Assembly: GCF_014201875.1 (NCBI RefSeq) | Contig: NZ_JACHFL010000032.1 | Coordinates: 1-24,843, forward strand | Source: Deinococcus humi | GTDB lineage: Bacteria > Deinococcota > Deinococci > Deinococcales > Deinococcaceae | Reading direction: 5' to 3' | DNA: 24,843 bases | Part shown: one piece after another, positions 13,871 through 21,842 of the stretch | Layout of the letters: every line of letters starts with the position of its first letter | Numbering within the stretch: the first letter of the stretch is position 1 | Translations under genes and position numbers: made by a program | Notes under the pieces: generated by a model | Databases searched by the model: none | Told to the model about the DNA's origin: nothing | Seen by the model: only the letters and a program-made list of their open reading frames with translations

Positions 13871-15031
13871 ATGAACCCCTTAGGGATCCTGAACGAGTTA
13901 CTGGTCAATCTGGCCATGCTGATTGCCGGCGTCACGTTCATCACCCTGACCTCCCAGGGCCAGGACACCCGGGAGTCCGCCGTCCGCTTGCTGCTGCGGT
14001 ATAGCAGCAGCGTTCTCCTCGGCCTTTTTCTGATGACTCATAGCGTTGGGCTCGCACCGGGTTTGCTGTTTGATTTCCGAGGCGTCGTGATCGCTCTGGC
14101 GGCGCGCCGCTACGGGCTGGTCGCGGGACTGCTCGTCGCTCTGCCTTTGACGCTCTACCGCCTTTCGCTGGGCGGTGCTGGTGCCTGGCCTGGGGTGGCA
14201 AACCTGCTGCTGGTGGCCGTGCTGGCTGGCGCGGGCACCGGTCTGGCCCGCCGGATCCCCCGCTATCAGGAAGACACCGTCGCCCACCGGGTCTGGACCG
14301 CCCTGGTCCTGTTTGGGATCGCCCATCTGCCGATCTTTCTGGCCTTCTTCCTGGCTGGAAAACCGGTGGTGCAGGCCCTTCCGATCTACCTGACGCTCAC
14401 GGTCCTTAGTGCGCTGGGCCTGGTGGCAGCGCACCTGGTCAAGCAAAGCCGCCTGCAGTCGTTGTCCCAGACCGAGCAGCTCAAGCAGCTGGTGTTTGTC
14501 GATCCCCTGACCGGCGCTCTGAACCGTCGCCGCTTCGACGAGGATTTCCGCCGGACCGAGCAGCCCGCCTTCGTCCTGCTGCTGGACCTTGACCAGTTCA
14601 AGCAGATCAACGACACGTTCGGACATGAGCGGGGGGACAGCGTGCTGCGAGCCCTGGTGCGGACCCTGCAGGAGACGGTGCGGTCCACCGATGGGGTCTA
14701 CCGCCTGGGCGGCGAAGAGTTTGCGGTGCTGCTTTCGCCCTGTGATGAGATGGCGGTCATGCGGGTCGCCCAAGGCCTGCGTCGCCGCGTCCAGGACCTG
14801 GTGGCGGCGCGGGCCGGACTTGGCGGAGAACAACAGGTCACGGTCTCTGGTGGACTGGTGCGCCTGGATGGCGAGAAGCGAGACGTGTTGCGCTCGGCGG
14901 ACAAGTTGCTGTATCAAGCCAAGAGCGCGGGCCGCAACTGCATCATGACCAACCTCCCCCTCGGGCCCATGGCGGATGGGAGTGAGTGCCGTCCGCTGTG
15001 TTCGACAGGCATGTTGCCTGCTTTGGGTTGA
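13871..15031 (+). CDS. Membrane diguanylate cyclase (5TM sensor + GGDEF)
   Basis: A 386-residue inner-membrane enzyme predicted to make cyclic di-GMP. Residues 1-190 hold five or six hydrophobic helices with the NLAMLIAG, DFRGVVIALAARRYG and AHLVKQSRLQ features of the 5TMR-LYT sensor domain. The GGDEF domain starts at DPLTGALNRRRF (211-222); DLDQFKQINDTFGHERGD is the substrate/metal block, and the signature is GGEEF (280-284), an active variant. RSTD (271-274) five residues before it is the allosteric inhibitory site, so product feedback is likely. The C-terminal tail after MTNLP is unconserved. The ligand sensed is unknown. Confidence 0.9.
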   Translation: MNPLGILNELLVNLAMLIAGVTFITLTSQGQDTRESAVRLLLRYSSSVLLGLFLMTHSVGLAPGLLFDFRGVVIALAARRYGLVAGLLVALPLTLYRLSLGGAGAWPGVANLLLVAVLAGAGTGLARRIPRYQEDTVAHRVWTALVLFGIAHLPIFLAFFLAGKPVVQALPIYLTLTVLSALGLVAAHLVKQSRLQSLSQTEQLKQLVFVDPLTGALNRRRFDEDFRRTEQPAFVLLLDLDQFKQINDTFGHERGDSVLRALVRTLQETVRSTDGVYRLGGEEFAVLLSPCDEMAVMRVAQGLRRRVQDLVAARAGLGGEQQVTVSGGLVRLDGEKRDVLRSADKLLYQAKSAGRNCIMTNLPLGPMADGSECRPLCSTGMLPALG

Positions 15032-15047
15032 GATGGGCAGGCTCAGC

Positions 15048-15087
15048 CCAAGCACCGCTGGAGGCGACAGACCTCAGCGGTGCTTGG
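15048..15087. terminator. Hairpin after the cyclase gene
   Basis: A perfect 13-bp stem CCAAGCACCGCTG/CAGCGGTGCTTGG closes a loop with a further GAGG/CCT pairing. It lies 16 bases past the cyclase stop and overlaps the end of a decayed minus-strand frame, so it may be bidirectional. Confidence 0.55.
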
Positions 15088-15420
15088 CGGTCACAAGAAG
15101 CACCCTCCCCACCGACAGGCCGCGTGCTGTCGCCTGTCCCTCCCGGATCTCGGCCACCTCGCCCGCCATAGGGAACGGTCCACCTGGGCCGTCAGAGAGC
15201 AGGCCTCGAACACGGTGACCATGAGGGGATGGGCGGGCTGCACCTTGGTGCGGGTGGTCACGCGGCGATGAAGTCAGTGCCTCGAAGCGTGTGACCTCTT
15301 CCTGCGCGGTCTGCATGTCGGCAATGGCGGGGCTCTGCCGCGGAGGTGATGCATCCTGCCCTCCAAGACCATCGCGCCGCGCTGCATGAGCAACTTGCAG
15401 GGACTGGGCCGCTCGGGTCT
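15074..15420 (-). pseudogene. Possible decayed minus-strand gene
   Basis: The minus strand ends with a coding-like stretch MAGEVAEIREGQATARGLSV ending KHR and a stop at 15074. Upstream, ADMQTAQEEVTRFEALTSS is coding-like in the same frame, while VTTRTKVQPAHPLMVTVFEA is better in another frame, suggesting two frameshifts. It points at the cyclase terminator like a real convergent gene. Family not recognised. Confidence 0.35.
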
Positions 15421-15627
15421 GCTTGGCCCCCTTGACCTGAGAGGGGAGTGCTCGGCACGGGACCAGCTCCCACAAGTCGTGAACTCAAGGGCCCCGTGTT
15501 CGACGACACACCTGAGCGATTTGCGTGGCTATGGTCTCGCCTTGGTGGATCCGTTCTTGACAGACAGGGTGGCGTTGAACAGACGTTATAGGACGAAGAG
15601 GTTAACCCCCATCCCCCATTCTCCCCT

Positions 15628-15734
15628 CAACCACGCCTCCGCCAGCCCACAAGCACAGGACTGAAGACGTTCCCGATCGGAAGAACAAGCCAGGGAGAGC
15701 CGCAGCGATTGCTCCCACGATGGAGGCGTGGTTG
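15628..15734. repeat. 13-bp inverted repeat pair with an 81-bp interior
   Basis: CAACCACGCCTCC (15628-15640) and its exact complement (15722-15734) bracket 81 bases with no coding frame. The rest of the 15.4-15.9 kb gap shows no gene. Confidence 0.5.
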
Positions 15735-15735
15735 T

Positions 15736-15760
15736 GCGAAGTCCTGTATCTGGACTTCGC
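15736..15760. terminator. 9-bp hairpin
   Basis: GCGAAGTCC/GGACTTCGC with a 7-nt loop, one base after the inverted-repeat arm at 15734. No T-run. It lies 185 bases downstream of the secreted-protein gene at 15946. Confidence 0.35.
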
Positions 15761-15945
15761 GGTCATCAATTCCCAACCCCTCCCGGTCTGTCCCTTCAAG
15801 CGTGCTCCTCGGTGTAAGTTCAGGGAGACTCCGCACGGCTACGGTGCGCACTGTCCAGCAGCGGTCTGAACTGACCCTGGGCCACCGCCTCTTTGAAGCG
15901 TCCCGGCCAACGCACTCTACCCAGTGCCAAACAGCAGCAGATTCC

Positions 15946-16479
15946 CTAAGGTGCTGCCACGCACAACTCACTTCCCACCTGCGCGATCTTCACGACGACC
16001 GGCACACGAGGCGCACCCGTGAAGAAGCCCTTGAACGGGCCGCGCTGGAAATTCACGGTGAGCACCGGGCCCTCGCCCCCCTTTTGCTGATTCATCCAGG
16101 TCAATTCTCCTGTCAACAGGAGCAGCTGGTCTTTAATCTTCAGTCCCGACCCACCGAACTTCACGGTCAACTCTTTGAGCACGTCTTCCTGAGCGTCGTA
16201 AGCCACGGTCATCAACCGCGCCGTGGGAGCCACAACCAACGAGCCGTGCTCACCCTGTATCGGGGCAATCAGCAAGCACGCAGCAGAACGCTTGGGCAGC
16301 GGCCCCACCTCTTCGCCACCCAGACCCCGCAGCAGTGTGTCCACCACTAGGTCACGGACCTGCATGTTGACCCAACCAGCTGCAGCTGGTGTCGCACTTT
16401 GGACGGCGTAACAGTTTGATCCTCTAAGAACTACGACACACACAATACCTGTGGACTTGAGTATGCGGAAAAGTTTCAT
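15946..16479 (-). CDS. Secreted protein of unknown function, next to transfer genes
   Basis: A 177-residue protein with an N-terminal signal sequence (MKLFRILKSTGIVCVVVL...). The mature part alternates short strands (LMTVAYDAQEDVLKELTVKF, LLLLTGELTWMNQQ, GPVLTVNFQRGPF) and ends with a cysteine, suggesting a small beta-barrel or sandwich; family not recognised. It is divergent from the transfer operon, with 76 bases to the next start, and could be co-regulated with it. It lacks a ribosome site; TAGAAT six bases before the ATG suggests a leaderless transcript. Confidence 0.6.
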   Translation of the reverse strand: MKLFRILKSTGIVCVVVLRGSNCYAVQSATPAAAGWVNMQVRDLVVDTLLRGLGGEEVGPLPKRSAACLLIAPIQGEHGSLVVAPTARLMTVAYDAQEDVLKELTVKFGGSGLKIKDQLLLLTGELTWMNQQKGGEGPVLTVNFQRGPFKGFFTGAPRVPVVVKIAQVGSELCVAAP

Positions 16480-16485
16480 ACAATG

Positions 16486-16491
16486 ATTCTA
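16486..16491 (-). promoter_or_regulatory. -10 box of a leaderless promoter
   Basis: TAGAAT on the minus strand, six bases before the ATG at 16479. It matches the -10 of the padR promoter. No convincing -35 box, since the upstream bases are GC-rich. Confidence 0.5.
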
Positions 16492-16555
16492 CCCGGCCCG
16501 GGATGGGATCGGGATGAACGCCCAGGGTTCACAGGAGCCCCTTCCAAGGAGAGCC

Positions 16556-16975
16556 ATGACCACAGCACTTGCAGAGGCCGAAAGCACCACTGTTCCAGCC
16601 ACCGAGTTCACCTATCTGGCGGACTTCATCAAGGAGGTTCCAGAAGAACGCCGCCTGACCTTCATCAGTGCCCTCAAAGCGGCCATCCGGGATGGGGTGT
16701 TCGACGGGAGCCCACTGCGCGACCAGTTCACCCTGACGTACCAGGGGCGCGGCAAGACGGGCCTGGAGAAGCGCAAGTGCGATCAGCGGGATTTTGCTGT
16801 CGAAGCAACCGAAGCCTTCAAGCAATGGTTCGGGCTTCAGCTCACCACGACTCCCAGCCGAAGCCCTTTCCCCAGCCGCGACCAACTCAGCGCCGGCACG
16901 GTCAGCCTGCACGACCTGGCCACGAAGTTCCGCAATCGCTCAGGCGGCACAGGCAAGCGCAAGGCAAGGAAGTAA
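16556..16975 (+). CDS. Hypothetical protein upstream of the mobilization genes
   Basis: A 139-residue soluble protein from ATG 16556, chosen for its AAGGAG ribosome site 8 nt upstream (the frame is open to 16514). Residues about 17-90 (FTYLADFIKEVPEERRLTFI, RDGVFDGSPLRDQFTLTYQG) look like a folded alpha/beta domain; the tail is basic (KFRNRSGGTGKRKARK), which may bind DNA. No family is recognised. It precedes the oriT-like region and could be a mobilization or partition accessory; that is inference from position. Confidence 0.55.
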   Translation: MTTALAEAESTTVPATEFTYLADFIKEVPEERRLTFISALKAAIRDGVFDGSPLRDQFTLTYQGRGKTGLEKRKCDQRDFAVEATEAFKQWFGLQLTTTPSRSPFPSRDQLSAGTVSLHDLATKFRNRSGGTGKRKARK

Positions 16976-17211
16976 CGCCCATGCGCCCAGCCACCCCCAA
17001 CACTTTGGCCCTAGCCCATGCTTACGGCAGCCATTGTCCCAGCACGGGCAAGGCAGCCATTCACACCCCACTTGGCCTACGCTCCAGCAACAGCATCCCT
17101 AACTCATCTGACACTGACCCGAATCGACTGTATCTGAACCCCTCCCTATCCACCCCTCCTCCGGCAACGGGCGCTGACGGTGGCTCTCACTCCAGAGTGG
17201 GGGAGGCGTTA

Positions 17212-17298
17212 GGGCAGGATAAGAGTACGATGACACGCTCTATTTTTTCGCGTCTGGGTGCGGGTTTAGCTGTAAGACAGTCGAAAAACTGTCTTACA
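17212..17298. other. Candidate origin of transfer (oriT)
   Basis: On the minus strand 17221-17212 reads TATCCTGCCC, identical to the core nic site of IncP (RP4) plasmids, where the relaxase cuts between G and C. Fifty bases away is a perfect 11-bp inverted repeat TGTAAGACAGT/ACTGTCTTACA (17271-17281, 17288-17298), as oriTs carry beside nic. It lies directly upstream of RHH and relaxase genes. Cutting the minus strand would send the relaxase genes in last, the usual arrangement. A further GCTTA/TAAGC repeat (17313-17332) and two GCTTGCAC copies (about 17370-17393) lie between it and the RHH gene. Confidence 0.55.
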
Positions 17299-17412
17299 CC
17301 TTGTCGGCCGGTGCTTAAGCGTCAGCATAAGCAAAGGGTACGGGCTTCCGTTTTCGACTTGGCAGGGGTGCTTGCACCTTTGCACGCTTGCACTCTCAAA
17401 GGGGTGAGGTGA

Positions 17413-17820
17413 GTGTCTTCCCGGCAGCCGGTGACGGTACGACTGGAAGGGGCACTTGTGACACAGCTGGACAAGATCGCCAAGGCAAACGACATCTCTA
17501 GGACTGCTGTGATCGAAGAGATGCTGCTCCACCAGCTGGAGCAGCAGGACGAAGAGCTGGCCAGCACGTTCCTGTTGCCGAGGGTTGAGAAGGTGTTGGT
17601 GGATCTATTTGACCGCCATCTGTGGAGCCTGCGCACCGTGCTGATCCAGGGTACCGTCGAAGCGTCTGTTGCCGCCCATCTCGGGTTGGTGAAGTTCGCG
17701 GCGGACAACGGATACACGAAGGGGCAGTTGAGTGAACTGAGGAATCAGGCCTATAGGCGGGCCACCACGCGCCTGAAGAAGAAAGGTGTTCAGGACGATG
17801 AGGTGAGCGACCTTGAGTAA
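17413..17820 (+). CDS. Ribbon-helix-helix DNA-binding protein (relaxosome accessory)
   Basis: A 135-residue protein whose first 45 residues fit a CopG/MetJ-type RHH domain: beta strand VTVRLEG, helix LVTQLDKIAKAND, turn ISRT and helix AVIEEMLLHQLEQ. The remainder is helical and ends in a basic segment (RRATTRLKKKG). In mobilizable plasmids RHH proteins such as MobC, TraY and TrwA bind oriT, load the relaxase and repress their own operon. It lies between the candidate oriT and the relaxase, whose TTG start overlaps its end by 8 nt, which supports that role. Start GTG 17413, ribosome site GAGGTGA. Confidence 0.78.
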   Translation: MSSRQPVTVRLEGALVTQLDKIAKANDISRTAVIEEMLLHQLEQQDEELASTFLLPRVEKVLVDLFDRHLWSLRTVLIQGTVEASVAAHLGLVKFAADNGYTKGQLSELRNQAYRRATTRLKKKGVQDDEVSDLE

Positions 17821-18589
17821 CCACGAGAACGCGCCCCGTGGCCTGGGGGGTGGCAAAGTAGCGCGGGCCAATGCCCAGGCGGCCATGCGCGTGCAGAAGG
17901 TGCAGCTGCGCGCTGGACGGCGGAGCACTGGTCCCAAGGCGCGAGTTGTGGTGAAAGCCAACTACATCCGTGTGGGCAAAGCCGGAGGAACTGCCGGACG
18001 GGGCGCGGTGTTCGCTGCGGCGAACTACATGATGTTCCGCCCGGGAGAAGATGGCGAGGTGCGCCGTGGGTTTGATGGTGACCGGCACTTGGAGCCGCAC
18101 GAAGTGCAGCAGCGGATCGGCGAGCAGAGCCAGGAGCACAAGTACGCCTACCGCATGGTGATGAGCCCAGACCGGAACTTCGGGGAACGCAGTACCGAGG
18201 CGTGGGCGGCCGCCACGCTGGAGAAGCTGGGCTATCAGGATTTCGTGGTGGTGGCCCATGCCGGGGAGAAAGGGCACACCAATCACCCACACGCGCATGT
18301 CCTGGTGTTCACGGATGCCGTGCTTGAACGCGCTGACTTTCAGCAGCTCCGCGAGTACGGCGACACTCAGGCCAAAGAGATTCAGATGCGCCTGAATCAT
18401 GACCGCCATCTCGGGCAGCACGAATGGAAGGCACAGAAGGAGGACGAGTTTGCCCAATGGAAGTCGTCCCGTGACCTCAAGACCAGCATCAATTCGGATG
18501 GGGTTGAAAATTTCTCGGACCATGGGAAAAAAGACCGGCAAGCCAGGCAGGACAAGGAAGCTGGAAAGTCCTTTGGTATGGAGCTGTGA
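17813..18589 (+). CDS. Compact HUH relaxase / mobilization nuclease
   Basis: A 258-residue protein. The metal-binding histidine motif is in FVVVAHAGEKGHTNHPHAHV (residues 144-163; His149, His158, His160 and His162 are candidates), preceded by YAYRMVMSPDRNFG, as in VirD2/MobA/TraI relaxases. KANYIRVGKAG (Tyr51) and AAANYMMFRPGED (Tyr72) offer the nucleophilic tyrosine. The domain fits the MOB_P-like group, in keeping with the IncP-like nic sequence nearby. There is no helicase or primase domain; the tail is charged (HGKKDRQARQDKEAGKS). It nicks oriT and pilots the strand to the coupling protein. TTG start at 17813, with GAGGTG upstream. Confidence 0.8.
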   Translation: MSNHENAPRGLGGGKVARANAQAAMRVQKVQLRAGRRSTGPKARVVVKANYIRVGKAGGTAGRGAVFAAANYMMFRPGEDGEVRRGFDGDRHLEPHEVQQRIGEQSQEHKYAYRMVMSPDRNFGERSTEAWAAATLEKLGYQDFVVVAHAGEKGHTNHPHAHVLVFTDAVLERADFQQLREYGDTQAKEIQMRLNHDRHLGQHEWKAQKEDEFAQWKSSRDLKTSINSDGVENFSDHGKKDRQARQDKEAGKSFGMEL

Positions 18590-18598
18590 GGTGGTGAC

Positions 18599-19024
18599 AT
18601 GCACGTCGATTTCAGACCACGACTGCTCATGATGATTGGCACCATGCTGATCCTGATGACGTTCATTTTCGGGTACATGAACATTCTTGATCGGTGGATT
18701 GACCTGTGGGGTCAGGTCAAGCAAGCGGCTCAGGCGAAGACAGGTCGGGAACTGGATCTGATTGATTACCTGACCGACTGCCTGCCCAATTCAAAGTGCA
18801 AGGCGGCTTACGCCAATGCCGTTGGCCTGAACAAATGGGCGTTGATGGCCCTGCACACGAACTTCCTGATGGGGCTTCTGTTTGCTGGAAGCGCTCAGTT
18901 CTGGAAACCGGAGCGGTGGTACCGCCGTCAGGCGCGGGTGGCGTCCGCCCGAATGATCGACTGGTTTGAACGAAGCAACGCCAGGCCGAAAGGCACGCTG
19001 GAGCCCAAACGGGTGGGAACGTGA
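18599..19024 (+). CDS. Two-helix membrane protein of the transfer operon
   Basis: A 141-residue protein starting 9 bases after the relaxase stop. Helices are at about residues 8-30 (LLMMIGTMLILMTFIFGYMN) and 80-100 (ALMALHTNFLMGLLFAGSAQ), with a polar 50-residue loop between them that has two cysteines (Cys61, Cys67) and a basic cytosolic tail (RRQARVASARMIDWFERS). If both ends are cytosolic, the loop is periplasmic and the cysteines could pair. Placed between relaxase and coupling ATPase, it may assist the coupling protein, like TrwB/TraD partners. No family recognised. Confidence 0.65.
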   Translation: MHVDFRPRLLMMIGTMLILMTFIFGYMNILDRWIDLWGQVKQAAQAKTGRELDLIDYLTDCLPNSKCKAAYANAVGLNKWALMALHTNFLMGLLFAGSAQFWKPERWYRRQARVASARMIDWFERSNARPKGTLEPKRVGT

Positions 19025-19049
19025 CCACATACCTTCAAGGGGGAAGTGA

Positions 19050-20840
19050 ATGATTGTCAGTCTGCCGATGTTCCTGCTGAGGGTCCTCATGTACTACGCG
19101 GCGGGCCTGGTGGCCGTGTTCGGGCTCATCACTGGGAATGTACTGTGGTCTGTGGTGGCCGCGGGATTGGGTCTGTTTGGCACCTGGTTTTTTGCCGGGA
19201 AAGACGCGCGTTTCCGGGCCATGTACAACGCCCACTGGGCGACACCGCAGGAGATCAAAGACGCCACAGTGGATTTCCGCAAGCTGAGTGGGTCAGAGGT
19301 CATGCTGGGCTTTGCCTACAACAAGCCGCTGGCCCTGCGGCAAGGGTTGGCTGGCCGCAAAGAGGTGGGGCACGTGCTGGTGGTGGGGCCGAGCCGCACA
19401 GGGAAGGGCCTGCACGCCAGCGCCAACTTGCTCAACTGGCGGGGCAGTGTTGTGACCATCGACATCAAAGGGGAGTTCTACAACGCCACAGCCGGTTTCC
19501 GGGCGCAGGAGTTTGGGCAGGAAGTATACGTTCTCAACCCGTCCACCGGGGCCAAGAGCAATCAGTTTGATCCTTTCGCCGAGCGTGACACGCCTGAGCA
19601 GTTGCAGGCGACTGCTGAAGCAATCCTGAATCCTGATGCTGATGGCAGCAACAGCGCCTTTGCCCGGCGCGCGAGCTTCGCGCTGGTGGCGATGATGATG
19701 GTGGCGAAGGAGAAGAACGACGCGGTCCTGCCTTTTGTGCGGGAATGCCTGCGGATGGGGGCGGAGAAGTCGCTCTGCATGTTGGAGGAGATGACGACGA
19801 ATCCCTACGTGCATGAAAACCTAGTGTTCTTCCTGAGCTGCTTGCCGAGTGAGTACACCTGGGATGGATTCAGCAACGACAAGTTTGCGAACAACAGTTG
19901 GGTAAACCTCATCTCGAAGATGAAGTACCTGCTCTCCCAGGGCATCATTGAGATGACCAGTGGCAGTGACTTCAAAGCCACGGACCTGTTGCGTAAGCCA
20001 ACCTCGCTGTACATGGTGTTCCGCGAGAGTGATCTGAAGTACACGGTGCACAGCTTCAGTGCGGTGATTCTGGCAATCATTGAAGCGATCATCAAAGAGT
20101 ACGACGCCCACCCTAACGATGAGTTTGAGCCCATCATGTTTATCCTCGACGAGGCAGGCCGGATCACGGTGCCGATGCTGGACGAGCTGATCTCTACGGT
20201 GGCCGGACGCGGCATGATCGCCCTTGTGTATGTGCAGGCCCTCGCGCAGCTGACCAAGCGCTACACCGAGGAAGGTGCAGATACCATCAAGGCCAACACC
20301 CACACGAAGATCTACTTCACGCCGAAGGACGAGGAGACTGCGAAGTACCTCAGCAGCAACGGTGGAAAGTACATGATCGAGGACCAGCGGACCAGCAAAG
20401 GGGATGAGAGTGGCAGCGATACGGTGGGCTTCACACCCCGCGAGCTGATCACCGCAGATGAAGCCCTGAAGATGGAAGTGGGCCGGTGCATCATCGCCAG
20501 CAACGAGTTTGAGTACATCGCTGGGTACCGCATGGAGCCGTTTGTCATGCCGAACTTCAACAAGGCGCGGCGCATCCCACCGCCTCCAGTGAAGGACAAG
20601 GCAGCGGCGCAGCGCATGGCGGCTCCAGTGAAACCGAAAGCCGAAGCGCCTGCACCAGTTGGTCCCGCAAACTTTGACGCGGTGGCTCAGTTGGGGGCGA
20701 CGTTGGGGCTGACGCTGGATGATGCGCCGGACCTTCTAGCAGATGACGATAGCGCCGACTTTGCCTGTCCGCGTCCCGTGCCTCCGGGGGCCGCTCAACC
20801 AACGGGGGTCAATCAGCAGTTCCTTGAACCAGAGGACTAA
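19050..20840 (+). CDS. VirD4/TraG-type coupling ATPase (T4CP)
   Basis: A 596-residue inner-membrane ATPase. Two helices (about 5-30 and 33-48) anchor it. Walker A is VVGPSRTGKG (111-120); the DIKGEFYNATAGFR block (138-151) and VLNPS are typical of TraG/VirD4; Walker B is IMFILDEAGR (362-371); VQALAQL holds the sensor glutamine. The last 80 residues are proline/alanine-rich and acidic, the usual cargo-recognition tail. The protein links the relaxase-DNA complex to a type IV secretion channel. Its family is normally 550-700 residues, so it is complete. ATG at 19050 with a GGGGGAAGTGA ribosome site. No VirB4-type ATPase is in the window. Confidence 0.95.
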   Translation: MIVSLPMFLLRVLMYYAAGLVAVFGLITGNVLWSVVAAGLGLFGTWFFAGKDARFRAMYNAHWATPQEIKDATVDFRKLSGSEVMLGFAYNKPLALRQGLAGRKEVGHVLVVGPSRTGKGLHASANLLNWRGSVVTIDIKGEFYNATAGFRAQEFGQEVYVLNPSTGAKSNQFDPFAERDTPEQLQATAEAILNPDADGSNSAFARRASFALVAMMMVAKEKNDAVLPFVRECLRMGAEKSLCMLEEMTTNPYVHENLVFFLSCLPSEYTWDGFSNDKFANNSWVNLISKMKYLLSQGIIEMTSGSDFKATDLLRKPTSLYMVFRESDLKYTVHSFSAVILAIIEAIIKEYDAHPNDEFEPIMFILDEAGRITVPMLDELISTVAGRGMIALVYVQALAQLTKRYTEEGADTIKANTHTKIYFTPKDEETAKYLSSNGGKYMIEDQRTSKGDESGSDTVGFTPRELITADEALKMEVGRCIIASNEFEYIAGYRMEPFVMPNFNKARRIPPPPVKDKAAAQRMAAPVKPKAEAPAPVGPANFDAVAQLGATLGLTLDDAPDLLADDDSADFACPRPVPPGAAQPTGVNQQFLEPED

Positions 20841-20921
20841 GGCCGGCAGCCTGCTCGCTTGTTGTGGACCGCGCGGAAGTCTAAACACCCGTTCCTCACG
20901 TAACCCGCCCAGGCATGAAGT

Positions 20922-20927
20922 TAAATT
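20922..20927 (+). promoter_or_regulatory. -10 box for a possible leaderless start at 20934
   Basis: TAAATT ends just before ATG 20928 and six bases before a second in-frame ATG at 20934. The geometry matches other leaderless candidates here and would make 20934 the start, giving the exported-protein genes their own transcript. Confidence 0.4.
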
Positions 20928-21842
20928 ATGAGCATGAACTTTTCCCAGCATGCTCGCATCTTTTCCGCCCTCTTGATCCTGGCTGTCAGCGTCACGTCTG
21001 TGCAGGCTCAGACCGTAAAGGTTCCCTACTACCAGACGATTTCGATTGACGCCGTGCTCAAGACGAAACCCGCAGTGATCTACGTATCGCCCAAGTACCA
21101 GGTGACCATCAAGATCAACGGCCGGGAAATCACGGGGGTCAGCCTGGAGCTGAGCAAGCAGAAGCTGTTCAGTGTCACCCTTGCCGAGAACCGCCGGATG
21201 ATCTTCCTAGACGCGATGAGCGCCAAGGGCGGGGCCGACCTGAACTTGATCCTGGACGACGAGGAGGTGTTGCCCGTTCACCTGATCGTGAAAGACCAGC
21301 CGTCCGGGACCCGCATCTACACCTTCGAGGGAGGACAGCCCAGTGGTGGGGAAGAGGAAGTTGAAGCTGCGCCTGCCAGCTCTGCTGCTCCAGCAGCGCC
21401 CGCACGTGTGACGCCGCCCGTGAGAGCGCCCACGCCGCCTGCGGGCACGGGTGCAGCCCCTGACACCCGGACTCCCCAGGCAGCTTTCACGAGTACCACC
21501 AGCACCCTGACCGCCCTGCCTGCCCAGCCGCTTAGAGACGCCCGCGCCTCGGCCCGGATGGACGTGAAGGTGGCCCGGATGGGCGCGGACGCCACCCTGA
21601 CGCTGCGTCTGACTTCCCCGGCGGGTCAGGCCTTGAGGGCTGACCTCAACAGCCTGCGCCTGTATGACGGTACGAAGGCGGTGAGCTATGTGATTCAGAA
21701 GACACCGCGCGGCCGACTGCTGCCGGTCGAGGTAACAGTGAAGGTCACCAATGCGCCCAAAGCGCTGCTGGTGTCCTGGCCCGTCACGGGGATCTACCCT
21801 GCCGGGCAGTACACCCTGAACACACCGGTCCAGGTGAACTGA
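20928..21842 (+). CDS. Exported protein with Pro/Ala linker, transfer operon
   Basis: A 304-residue protein (302 if ATG 20934 is used). A signal peptide ends near VQAQ (about residue 28). Residues 30-135 form a beta-rich domain (YYQTISIDAVLKTKPAVIYV, KYQVTIKINGREITGVSLEL, LNLILDDEEVLPVHLIVKD). A flexible Glu/Ala/Pro linker (about 140-205) joins a second beta domain (ARMDVKVARMGADATLTLRL, LLPVEVTVKVTNAPKALLVS). The plan (exported, two beta domains, Pro-rich linker) recalls VirB9/TrbG-like outer-channel proteins, but no sequence motif proves it. It is 87 bases after the coupling gene, and its TGA overlaps the next ATG. Confidence 0.68.
   Translation: MSMNFSQHARIFSALLILAVSVTSVQAQTVKVPYYQTISIDAVLKTKPAVIYVSPKYQVTIKINGREITGVSLELSKQKLFSVTLAENRRMIFLDAMSAKGGADLNLILDDEEVLPVHLIVKDQPSGTRIYTFEGGQPSGGEEEVEAAPASSAAPAAPARVTPPVRAPTPPAGTGAAPDTRTPQAAFTSTTSTLTALPAQPLRDARASARMDVKVARMGADATLTLRLTSPAGQALRADLNSLRLYDGTKAVSYVIQKTPRGRLLPVEVTVKVTNAPKALLVSWPVTGIYPAGQYTLNTPVQVN

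Noticed and set aside
16981..17412. A 143-codon frame filling the oriT region, starting just after the 16556-16975 gene
   Set aside because: Low-complexity composition, no ribosome site, and it spans the nic-like sequence and inverted repeats. It looks like an open frame by chance; a real gene is not excluded.
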